From assembly GCF_001431485.1 (NCBI RefSeq), contig NZ_LDJM01000022.1, positions 41,213 through 105,212 on the forward strand: a DNA stretch of 64,000 nt, written 5' to 3'. Source of the stretch: Stenotrophomonas ginsengisoli. GTDB taxonomy: Bacteria > Pseudomonadota > Gammaproteobacteria > Xanthomonadales > Xanthomonadaceae. Positions 18,618-25,867 of this stretch are shown one piece after another. Both the position numbers and the translations under genes were made by a program. Every line of letters starts with the position of its first letter. The stretch's first letter is position 1. A model generated the notes under the pieces. The model saw nothing but the letters and a program-made list of their open reading frames with translations, was not told where the DNA came from and did not search any database.

Positions 18618-19718
18618 ATGAACAGCGTACTTTCCCACACCTCGCCCGATCCGGGGATGGTTGTCACTACTTTCGACAACCCGATGGGCATCAACGGCTT
18701 TGAATTCGTCGAATTCGCCGCCCCCGAAGGGCAGGCTGCCGGCATGGCGCAGTACCTGCGCAGCCTGGGTTTCACCGCCATCGCACAGCACCGCAAGCGC
18801 GCCATCACCCTGTTCCGTCAGGGCACCATCAACTTCCTGCTCAACCAGGAAAGCAGTGGTTTTGCCGCCGAGTTTGCCGCTGCCCACGGGCCGTCGGCCT
18901 GCGGCTTTGCGATCCGCTTCAAGACCGCGCCGGACCAGGTGCTGGCCCATGCCCTGGGCAATGGCGGGGAAGTGTTTGCCGACGCGCTGGAAAGCCGTGC
19001 GGTGGACTTCCCGGTGATCAAGGGCATCGGCGACTGCATGCTGTATCTGGTCGATGACGGCAGCGAGGATGTGTATGCCGATTTCGAGCCGCTGGACGGG
19101 GTGGACCAGCACCCGGTGGGCTTCGGCCTGACCTTCATCGACCACCTGACCCACAACCTGTTCCTGGGCAACATGGCGCGCTGGTCGGACTACTACGAGA
19201 AGCTGTTCAACTTCCGCGAGATCCGCTACTTCGACATCAAGGGCGCCAAGACCGGCCTGCTGTCCAAGGCGATGACCGCGCCGGACGGCATCGTGCGCAT
19301 CCCGCTCAACGAGTCCTCCGACGAGAAGAGCCAGATCAATGAATACCTGCGTGCCTACAACGGCGAGGGCATCCAGCACATCGCCCTGTTCACCAATGAC
19401 ATCTACGCCAGCGTGGAAGCCATGCGCGCGGCCGGGGTGGCCTTCCTGGATACCCCGCAGACCTATTTCGACGTGATCGACGTGCGCGTGCCGGGCCATG
19501 GCGAGGATGTGGAGCGCCTGCGCCGCAACGCAATCCTGATCGACGCCGACCCGGAGACCAAGACCCGCAAGCTGCTGCAGATCTTCACCCAGAACGCATT
19601 CGGCCCGATCTTCTTCGAGATCATCCAGCGCAAGGGCAACGAAGGTTTTGGCGAGGGCAATTTCCAGGCCCTGTTCGAATCGATCGAACGCGACCAGATG
19701 CGCCGCGGCGTGCTGTAA
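18618..19718 (+). CDS. hppD: 4-hydroxyphenylpyruvate dioxygenase
   Basis: A 366-residue Fe(II) dioxygenase that converts 4-hydroxyphenylpyruvate to homogentisate in tyrosine catabolism. The three iron ligands are visible: His176 (LTFIDHLTHN), His254 (GIQHIALFTNDI) and Glu334 (PIFFEIIQRKG). The C-terminal lid helix GNFQALFESIERDQMRRGVL is intact. AGCGGAGGTAATCC gives a strong ribosome-binding site. It is first in a cluster with an unknown gene and hmgA. Homogentisate that accumulates can oxidise to pyomelanin. Confidence 0.97.
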   Translation: MNSVLSHTSPDPGMVVTTFDNPMGINGFEFVEFAAPEGQAAGMAQYLRSLGFTAIAQHRKRAITLFRQGTINFLLNQESSGFAAEFAAAHGPSACGFAIRFKTAPDQVLAHALGNGGEVFADALESRAVDFPVIKGIGDCMLYLVDDGSEDVYADFEPLDGVDQHPVGFGLTFIDHLTHNLFLGNMARWSDYYEKLFNFREIRYFDIKGAKTGLLSKAMTAPDGIVRIPLNESSDEKSQINEYLRAYNGEGIQHIALFTNDIYASVEAMRAAGVAFLDTPQTYFDVIDVRVPGHGEDVERLRRNAILIDADPETKTRKLLQIFTQNAFGPIFFEIIQRKGNEGFGEGNFQALFESIERDQMRRGVL

Positions 19719-19749
19719 GGTTGCCAGCCCTTTAGCGAGTAACTGTGCC

Positions 19750-20208
19750 ATGTTGAGCGAACTGATCACCCTGCTGACCTGCGATGACATGCAGGGCAAG
19801 GAACTGGCCGACGCGGTGTCGCGGATCAAGGCCTCGCCGATGGATCCGGAGCTGGACTGGATCGAGGGCGACAGCGAGGCCGAGTACATGCAGTTCGCGG
19901 TGCTGGCCGAGCTGGGCGATTACTTCGCCGTGGGCCATCAGGCCGGGCAGCTGCACGAGGAAATCAGCGAGCAGTTCGCCGCCCCGCTGGCGGCCCTGAC
20001 CGATGCGCAGATGCCGCTGGAGGAATATTTCCAGTGGCTGGACGCGCAGCTGGCCGGCCGAGCCAAGCCCTACGAGCTGCTGCTGTGGGGCAACTTCTTC
20101 GATGACGACGTGTACACCTTCATTGTCCGCCGTGCTGATACCGCGCGCATCCTGAGCCTGGCCGCCGAGCTGGGCCTGCAGGTGGCGCCGGCGGCCAGCG
20201 CCGGCTGA
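19750..20208 (+). CDS. Hypothetical acidic protein between hppD and hmgA
   Basis: A 152-residue, strongly acidic soluble protein starting [20 protein letters not shown]. It has no signal, membrane segment or recognised motif; a Trp/Phe-rich patch [20 protein letters not shown] lies near the C-terminus. It begins 31 bases after hppD and ends about 40 bases before hmgA in the same direction, so it is probably co-transcribed with tyrosine catabolism. A role in that pathway is inferred from position only. The frame is intact and the codon use matches its neighbours. Confidence 0.65.
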   Translation: MLSELITLLTCDDMQGKELADAVSRIKASPMDPELDWIEGDSEAEYMQFAVLAELGDYFAVGHQAGQLHEEISEQFAAPLAALTDAQMPLEEYFQWLDAQLAGRAKPYELLLWGNFFDDDVYTFIVRRADTARILSLAAELGLQVAPAASAG

Positions 20209-20249
20209 TTGCGACCGCCCCTGACCGGGCTTTCCATGTGAGCCAGACC

Positions 20250-21545
20250 ATGCCCCAGAACCACACCGCCTACATGACCGGCTTCGGCAACGAATTCGCC
20301 ACCGAGGCGGTGCCCGGCACCTTGCCGCTGGGGCGCAACTCGCCGCAGAAGGTGGCCCATGGCCTGTATGCCGAACAGCTCACCGGCAGCGCCTTTACCG
20401 CCCCGCGCGGGGCCAACCGGCGCAGCTGGCTGTACCGCATCCGCCCGTCGGTGATGCACGGCAGCTTCTCGGCCTTGCCGGCCGGGGCTTTCCACAACGA
20501 TTTTGCCAGCCCGGCACCGCCGGACCAGCTGCGCTGGAACCCGTTGCCCGACGCCGCGCCCGGGGTGGATTTCATCGATGGCCTGTACACCATGGGCGGC
20601 AATGGCGGCCCGGCCGCGCATACCGGCCTGGGCATCCACCTGTATGCGGCCAGTGCCTCGATGCCGGCGCGTTTTTTCTACAACGCCGATGCCGAAATGC
20701 TGATCGTGCCGCAGGCCGGTCGCTTGCTGCTTCGCACCGAGCTGGGGGTGCTGGAGATCGAGCCGCAGCAGATTGCCGTGATCCCGCGTGGGCTGCGCTT
20801 TGCCGTGGACCTGCCCGATGGCAGCGCCCGTGGCTATGTCTGCGAGAACTTCGGGGCGCTGCTCAAGCTGCCCGACCTGGGCCCGATCGGCGCCAATGGC
20901 CTGGCCAACCCGCGTGACTTTGAAACCCCGCAGGCGGCCTTCGAGCAGCGGGAGGGGGATTTCGAGCTGGTGGCCAAGTTCGATGGTGCCCTGTGGCGTG
21001 CCGACATCGGCCACAGCCCGCTGGATGTGGTGGGCTGGCACGGCAACTACGCGCCGTACCGCTACGACCTGCGCCGCTTCAACACCATCGGCTCGATCAG
21101 CTTCGACCACCCGGACCCGTCGATCTTTCTGGTTCTGCATTCGCCCAGCGATACGCCCGGCACCAGCAACATCGACTTTGTGATCTTCCCGCCGCGCTGG
21201 CTGGTGGCCCAGGACACCTTCCGTCCGCCGTGGTTCCACCGCAACATCGCCAGCGAGTTCATGGGCCTGATCCATGGCGCCTACGACGCCAAGGCCGAGG
21301 GCTTCGTGCCCGGTGGCAGTTCACTGCACAACTGCATGAGCGGGCATGGCCCGGATGCGGCGACCTTCGACAAGGCCAGCAACGCCGATCTGTCCAAGCC
21401 GGACGTGATCAGCGACACCATGGCCTTCATGTTCGAAAGCCGCGGCATCATCCGCCCTGCCGCGCAGGCGTTGACCGCCGCGCACCGCCAGGCTCAGTAC
21501 CAGAAGTGCTGGAGTGGCTTGACCGCGGGCTTCGCTGCGGACTGA
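20250..21545 (+). CDS. hmgA: Homogentisate 1,2-dioxygenase
   Basis: A 431-residue ring-cleaving dioxygenase that opens homogentisate to maleylacetoacetate. It begins close to the conserved [19 protein letters not shown]. The iron-site region [20 protein letters not shown] supplies the expected His and Glu ligands, and NCMSGHGPD supplies the third His. A GTG four codons upstream (20238) is an alternative start; neither has a good ribosome-binding site. The 3' end overlaps the opposite-strand gene 21494-22093 by 52 bases. Downstream maleylacetoacetate isomerase and fumarylacetoacetase genes are not in this window. Confidence 0.96.
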   Translation: MPQNHTAYMTGFGNEFATEAVPGTLPLGRNSPQKVAHGLYAEQLTGSAFTAPRGANRRSWLYRIRPSVMHGSFSALPAGAFHNDFASPAPPDQLRWNPLPDAAPGVDFIDGLYTMGGNGGPAAHTGLGIHLYAASASMPARFFYNADAEMLIVPQAGRLLLRTELGVLEIEPQQIAVIPRGLRFAVDLPDGSARGYVCENFGALLKLPDLGPIGANGLANPRDFETPQAAFEQREGDFELVAKFDGALWRADIGHSPLDVVGWHGNYAPYRYDLRRFNTIGSISFDHPDPSIFLVLHSPSDTPGTSNIDFVIFPPRWLVAQDTFRPPWFHRNIASEFMGLIHGAYDAKAEGFVPGGSSLHNCMSGHGPDAATFDKASNADLSKPDVISDTMAFMFESRGIIRPAAQALTAAHRQAQYQKCWSGLTAGFAAD

Positions 21546-22093
21546 CGCAGCTGCTCCAGGCGCTCCAGCTGCGCATACGGCAGCAGCTGGGGCAACTTGC
21601 GTTCGGCCTCGTCGGCGGTGCGTTCGCCCATGGCCGGGGCCAGGCAATCCAGCACGCTGGCCAGGATGCGCAAGCCGGCATCGCCTTCGCCGGCTTGTTG
21701 CAGTTGCCATTCCCAACCGCGTGCCACCGGCTCGGCATGCTGGCCGACCAGATCCAGCAGGTGCTGGCGGGCAGCCTCGAAGCTGCGCTCCGGCCGCGGG
21801 GCAGGGCGGCCCTGGCTGATCACGCCCGAGGCCGGGGTGATGTAGCGGCCGTTGCCGTGCTCATGCAGGTAGCCACGCTGGTACAGCAGTTCCAGCACCG
21901 CGCCGCTGCCGGGCCCGAGCAGCTGGCCCAGCTCCTGCACGCTGCGCTGGCCATCGGCCAGGATCAGGGCCCGACGCTGCAGCAGGCTCAGTTCGCCGCG
22001 CACGTTGTGCTGCAGGCTGTTGTAGGCCTGGGCGGTCTTGCCCAGGCGCAGGTGCGGCTGCAGGGCAGGGGTGGGCGGTTGGCTGCTGGCCAT
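21494..22093 (-). CDS. Hypothetical protein with winged-helix-like segment
   Basis: A 199-residue soluble protein of unrecognised family. The N-terminal 40-100 segment, [20 protein letters not shown] followed by [13 protein letters not shown], reads like a helix-turn-helix or winged helix. The C-terminal half is helical and charged. The ATG at 22093 was chosen because AAGGAG lies six bases before it; another ATG at 22099 is too close to that site. It is transcribed 10 bases after the small membrane protein gene 22104-22409, suggesting a two-gene operon. Its last 52 bases overlap the end of hmgA on the other strand. Confidence 0.7.
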   Translation of the reverse strand: MASSQPPTPALQPHLRLGKTAQAYNSLQHNVRGELSLLQRRALILADGQRSVQELGQLLGPGSGAVLELLYQRGYLHEHGNGRYITPASGVISQGRPAPRPERSFEAARQHLLDLVGQHAEPVARGWEWQLQQAGEGDAGLRILASVLDCLAPAMGERTADEAERKLPQLLPYAQLERLEQLRQSAAKPAVKPLQHFWY

Positions 22094-22103
22094 GGACATC
22101 TCC

Positions 22104-22409
22104 TTACAGCGACAGGGCAAGCCGGGTCATGTCCTGCAGCCAGCCCTGTGCGTTGGCCTGGGGCAACAGCACCACGCAGGCCACCGCAGTGGCCAGCACG
22201 GCCAGGCGCCCACGGGCGCGCAGGCTGCGCAGCAGTACCAGCGTGGTCAACACCAGCACCGACAGCAGTGGCAGCCACAACAGCGGCATCAGCAGGGTTT
22301 GCAGGCCAGCGTGCAGGGCGTTGACCAGGGTGTCGGCTGCCTGGGCAGCGCGGGATGCCAACAGGTCAGGTGATCCGGCCAGGCCGGACGGCATCGGGAG
22401 CAGGAACAT
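22104..22409 (-). CDS. Small hypothetical membrane protein
   Basis: A 101-residue protein beginning MFLLPMPSGLAGSPDLLASR. A hydrophobic segment (LMPLLWLPLLSVLVLTTLVL) and a second one (LAVLATAVACVVLLPQANAQ) suggest two membrane helices. It ends 10 bases before the next gene on the same strand, which supports it being real. No clear ribosome-binding site precedes the chosen ATG, and the frame stays open far upstream, so the start is uncertain. Function unknown. Confidence 0.5.
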   Translation of the reverse strand: MFLLPMPSGLAGSPDLLASRAAQAADTLVNALHAGLQTLLMPLLWLPLLSVLVLTTLVLLRSLRARGRLAVLATAVACVVLLPQANAQGWLQDMTRLALSL

Positions 22410-22769
22410 GGGCCGGGCTCGCGCGGGAGTTCGGGGCGGGCAGGATGCCCGCCGGCGCGCGGACTGGCTTTGCCGAGTCTTGGTGTTGGTGTGCTGGTTT
22501 GGGCAGCAGCCGGGTATGTGCAGCCCCGCCCGGGGCAGCACGGGGCAGTCAGCGCCGTGGCGGCCCTGGGCGCGCAGTGGATCACTGGCCCCGGCGCCGA
22601 TGGCGGGAGCTTTGCGACGGGGCGGGTGCCTGGTTGCTGCTGTGCGCGGCGTGTCTGCGCCGATCCAGGCTGTCGATGCGCTGCTGCGGGCACGCATGCC
22701 GATACTGCGCCACGGCCATGGCGGCGGGTCAATGGCCATGCGCCCGGCAATCGCGGACGCGGCAATGGC
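22410..22769. other. 360-bp gap between the antiporter operon and the downstream pair
   Basis: No convincing gene was found. The open frames crossing this stretch are Arg/Pro/Ala-rich and have no ribosome-binding sites or recognisable domains. No strong terminator hairpin with a T run was seen after phaG, so read-through from the antiporter operon is possible. Confidence 0.5.
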
Positions 22770-23162
22770 TCAGCAGCGGTCCTGCTTTTCCGGGTGCTCG
22801 GCCGGCAGCGGCAGCGTGCACTGGCCCTGGTCCGGGTCGGCCTGCGGCGGCAGCGGGCGCTTGTCGATCATCAGCGACAGTGCGGCCTTGGCCATCAGGT
22901 GGGCACTGACCGGGGCGGTGATGAACAGGAACACGGTGATCAGCAGCTCGCGCGGCTGCGGGTCCTCGCCCAGCACCAGGTGGTAGCCCACCGAGGCGGC
23001 AAGGATGCAGCCCACGCCCAGGGTGGAGGCCTTGGTCGGGGCATGCAGGCGGCGGAAGAAATCGTCCAGCTTCACCAGGCCGAAGGCACCGATGACGATG
23101 AAGAAGGTGCCGAACAGCAGCACCCCGGACAGCAGGATCTTGAACAGGTCTTCGTAGTTCAT
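22770..23162 (-). CDS. phaG: Monovalent cation/H+ antiporter subunit G
   Basis: A 130-residue, three-helix membrane subunit of an Mrp/Pha-type multisubunit cation/proton antiporter. The motifs IGAFGLVKLDDFFRRLHAPT and LLITVFLFITAPVSAHLMAK are typical of MnhG/PhaG. The ATG overlaps the phaF stop by four bases. It is the last gene of the operon. The charged C-terminal tail (PPQADPDQGQ) varies among members. Confidence 0.92.
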   Translation of the reverse strand: MNYEDLFKILLSGVLLFGTFFIVIGAFGLVKLDDFFRRLHAPTKASTLGVGCILAASVGYHLVLGEDPQPRELLITVFLFITAPVSAHLMAKAALSLMIDKRPLPPQADPDQGQCTLPLPAEHPEKQDRC

Positions 23163-23443
23163 TCGACGATATCCCGGCGCAGCACGTACTTGGACAGCAC
23201 CACGGTGGAGCAGAAACCGAGCATGGCGATCACCAGTGCCGCCTCGAAGTAGATCGGCGAATCCAGGTGCATGCCGAACAGCATCAGCAGGGCAATGGCG
23301 GTGACCGACAGGGTGTCCAGGGCGAGGATGCGGTCGGGCACGGTGGGCCCGCGCAGCAGCCGCCACAGGGCCAGCAGCATGGCCACGCCGACGCCATGCA
23401 TGCAGACCACGATGGTGGTCTCGATGATCAGGTTGGCATTCAT
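23159..23443 (-). CDS. phaF: Monovalent cation/H+ antiporter subunit F
   Basis: A 94-residue, three-helix subunit. The signature LLRGPTVPDRILALDTLSVT is the conserved MnhF/PhaF loop, followed by YFEAALVIAMLGFCSTVVLS. It overlaps phaE and phaG by four bases each, so the subunits are translated as a coupled set. Confidence 0.93.
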   Translation of the reverse strand: MNANLIIETTIVVCMHGVGVAMLLALWRLLRGPTVPDRILALDTLSVTAIALLMLFGMHLDSPIYFEAALVIAMLGFCSTVVLSKYVLRRDIVE

Positions 23444-23943
23444 GGGAACAGCTCCATCAACGGTTGTTCGTAGCGGTGCTTGATCTCGGCCACCATCGCC
23501 GCCTCGTCCTCGATGTGCAGCACGTGGATCAGCAGGTGGCGACGGTCATTGGACAGGGCCACCGAGACCGTGCCCGGGGTCAGGGTGATCATGCTGGTCA
23601 GCGCGGCGATGCCGTGGATGTTGTTGATCTGCAGCGGCATCCAGATGAAGCCGGAATTGAGCCGCTCTTCCTTGCCCAGCACCTGGCGGGCCACGCGCAG
23701 GTTGGAGACCAGGATGTCCCACAGGGTCACCGCCAGCAGCTTGGGGATCACCCGCAGCTTGCCGATGCGGGCGAACTCGCGGTCGATGCGCGCGGCAAAC
23801 AGCGGAATCACCAGGCCGAGCAGGGCACCGAACAGGAACTGGCCGGTGCTGAAGCTGTCGGCCAGCATCAGCCAGAAGGCCAGGATGGTCAGCGACAGGG
23901 TCCAGGACGGGAAGGCCCGCCGCAGCAGGGAAGGACGTCTCAT
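23440..23943 (-). CDS. phaE: Monovalent cation/H+ antiporter subunit E
   Basis: A 167-residue subunit with two N-terminal membrane helices and a cytoplasmic domain. The conserved segment LWDILVSNLRVARQVLGKEE and the later SMITLTPGTVSVALSNDRRH identify MnhE/PhaE. It overlaps phaD by four bases and phaF by four bases. Confidence 0.93.
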   Translation of the reverse strand: MRRPSLLRRAFPSWTLSLTILAFWLMLADSFSTGQFLFGALLGLVIPLFAARIDREFARIGKLRVIPKLLAVTLWDILVSNLRVARQVLGKEERLNSGFIWMPLQINNIHGIAALTSMITLTPGTVSVALSNDRRHLLIHVLHIEDEAAMVAEIKHRYEQPLMELFP

Positions 23944-25481
23944 GGGCGGCGGATCTCCAGCTCGGTGGTGGGGACCTGCTCGATGTACTGCGTCGGTTGC
24001 AGCAGCTGTCCGGCGATGGCGCCGGTGTGGCGCATCAGCGGGCCGGCCGCCACGGTCATGCCCACCACCAGCAGCAGCAACAGCACGGTGGCCACGGTCT
24101 CGGTCGGTCGCGCCGGCGCGGCGGCCGGGTTGGGATGCGGCACATGGTCATCATCACCGGGCACGCGCCAGAACAGGCGGATGCCGGCGCGGGTGATGCC
24201 GATGATCACCAGCAGGCTGCTGCCCAGGATGGTGGCCCAGATGACGGCGCTCCACTGCGGCGGCACCGCCGCCAGCAGGGCGGCCTTGGCCAGGAAGCCG
24301 GACAGCGGCGGCAGGCCGGCAATGGCCACCGCGGCCACCAGGAACAGCAGGCTGGGAATGGACTTGCCCGGCAGCGGGGCAATCACGTCCTTGTGGTCGC
24401 TGGCGCCACCGCGGCGGCGGCGGATCAGGTCGGCGACCAGGAACAGGGCGGCGGCCACGAAGGTGGAATGCGGCAGGTAGTACAGGCCGGCGGCGATGGT
24501 GCCGGGGCTGCCCAGGGCAAAGGCGATGAACAGGGTCGATGCCGACAGCACCACCAGGTAGGAGATCATCATGCGCAGGCGGGTGGAGCCAAGCACGCCG
24601 AAGGCGGCAATGATCACGGTGATGATGCCCGCCCACAGCAGCACGTCCTGGGCAAAGCCGGCAAACGCACCGGCGCCCTCGCCGAACCACAGGCTGGAGA
24701 TGCGCAGCACCGCGTACAGGCCGACCTTGGTCATGATCGCAAACAGCGCGGCCACCGCCGCCGGAGCGCGGGTGTAGGCCTCGGGCAGCCACAGGTACAT
24801 CGGCCCCAGCGCGGCCTTGGCGCAGAACACCAGCAGCAGCAGGCCCAGGGCACTGCCGGCCAGGGCCTGGTGGTCGGCCGGCAGGGCGGCAATGCGCGGG
24901 CCCAGTTCGGCCATGTTGAGCGAGCCGAGCACCGCATACAGCAGGCCCAGGGCGATCAGGAACAGGGTCGAGGCGGTGACGTTGAACACCACGTAGTGCA
25001 GGCCGATGCGCATGCGCAGGCCGCGCCCGCCGGACAGCAGCAGGCCGTAGGAGGCGATCAGCATCACCTCGAAGAACACGAACAGGTTGAAGATGTCGCC
25101 GGTCAGGAAGGCACCGTTGATGCCGGCCAGCTGGAACTGGAACAGGGCATGGAAGTGCGGCGCCCGGCGGTCCCAGCCGGCACAGGCATGCAGCAGGCAG
25201 CAGGCCGCCAGCAACAGGGTGGTGAGCAGCATCCAGCTGGACAGCCGGTCGGCCACCAGGGCGATGCCCAGGCGTGCCGGCCAGTCGCCCAGCAGGTAGG
25301 CGCTGATGCTGCCATCGGCGGTGCTGGCGGCCAGCAGGGCCACGGCAATGGCCAGCGCGGCCATCGAGGCCCAGGCCACCGAGCGCTGTACCACCGGCCC
25401 GTAGCGACGGTGTTCGACGAACAGCGATACCGCACCGCCAATGACCGGCAGCAGGATCGGCAGGATCGGCAGGTGGTTCAT
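23940..25481 (-). CDS. phaD: Monovalent cation/H+ antiporter subunit D
   Basis: A 513-residue, 13-14-helix subunit homologous to complex I proton channels (NuoM/N). The motifs FQFQLAGINGAFLTGDIFNL, FFEVMLIASYGLLL (with the conserved Glu) and AALGPMYLWLPEAYTRAPAA (with the conserved Lys-type helix) support a proton path. Together with the A subunit it is thought to carry ion exchange. It overlaps phaC and phaE by four bases. Confidence 0.94.
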   Translation of the reverse strand: MNHLPILPILLPVIGGAVSLFVEHRRYGPVVQRSVAWASMAALAIAVALLAASTADGSISAYLLGDWPARLGIALVADRLSSWMLLTTLLLAACCLLHACAGWDRRAPHFHALFQFQLAGINGAFLTGDIFNLFVFFEVMLIASYGLLLSGGRGLRMRIGLHYVVFNVTASTLFLIALGLLYAVLGSLNMAELGPRIAALPADHQALAGSALGLLLLVFCAKAALGPMYLWLPEAYTRAPAAVAALFAIMTKVGLYAVLRISSLWFGEGAGAFAGFAQDVLLWAGIITVIIAAFGVLGSTRLRMMISYLVVLSASTLFIAFALGSPGTIAAGLYYLPHSTFVAAALFLVADLIRRRRGGASDHKDVIAPLPGKSIPSLLFLVAAVAIAGLPPLSGFLAKAALLAAVPPQWSAVIWATILGSSLLVIIGITRAGIRLFWRVPGDDDHVPHPNPAAAPARPTETVATVLLLLLVVGMTVAAGPLMRHTGAIAGQLLQPTQYIEQVPTTELEIRRP

Positions 25482-25867
25482 GCCTGCTCCTCCGCATCGC
25501 TGACCGCACGGTTGCGCGGGCTGGGCGCGTCCGGCTCGTGTGCATCGACATGGTCGGAGTGGTTGTCGGCGCGGCTGCGCATGGCCAGCACGATCGACAC
25601 CGCGGTCATCGCAAAGGCGATCACGATGGCGGTCAGCACCAGGGCCTGCGGCAGCGGGTCGGTGTAGTTGTTGGCTGTGCTTTCCAGACCGTCACGCAGG
25701 ACCGGGGCCTTGCCCGAGACCAGGCGGCCACCGGCAAAGATCAGCAGGTTGGTGGCGTAGGACAGGAAGGTCATGCCGAGGATGACGTCAAAGCTGCGCG
25801 CGCGCAGGCACAGGTAGATACCGATCGCGCCGAGCACGCCGATCGCGCTTGCCAGGGCCAGTTCCAT
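25478..25867 (-). CDS. phaC: Monovalent cation/H+ antiporter subunit C
   Basis: A 129-residue, three-helix subunit related to NuoK. YLCLRARSFDVILGMTFLSY and DPLPQALVLTAIVIAFAMTA are family signatures. The acidic, hydrophilic C-terminal tail of about 30 residues is longer than in many homologues. Its ATG shares one base with the stop of the A/B fusion gene. Confidence 0.93.
   Translation of the reverse strand: MELALASAIGVLGAIGIYLCLRARSFDVILGMTFLSYATNLLIFAGGRLVSGKAPVLRDGLESTANNYTDPLPQALVLTAIVIAFAMTAVSIVLAMRSRADNHSDHVDAHEPDAPSPRNRAVSDAEEQA

Noticed and set aside
22289..22765. Open frames in the gap after phaG
   Set aside because: Composition is Arg/Pro/Ala-rich, with no ribosome-binding site or domain; the gap was left without a gene.
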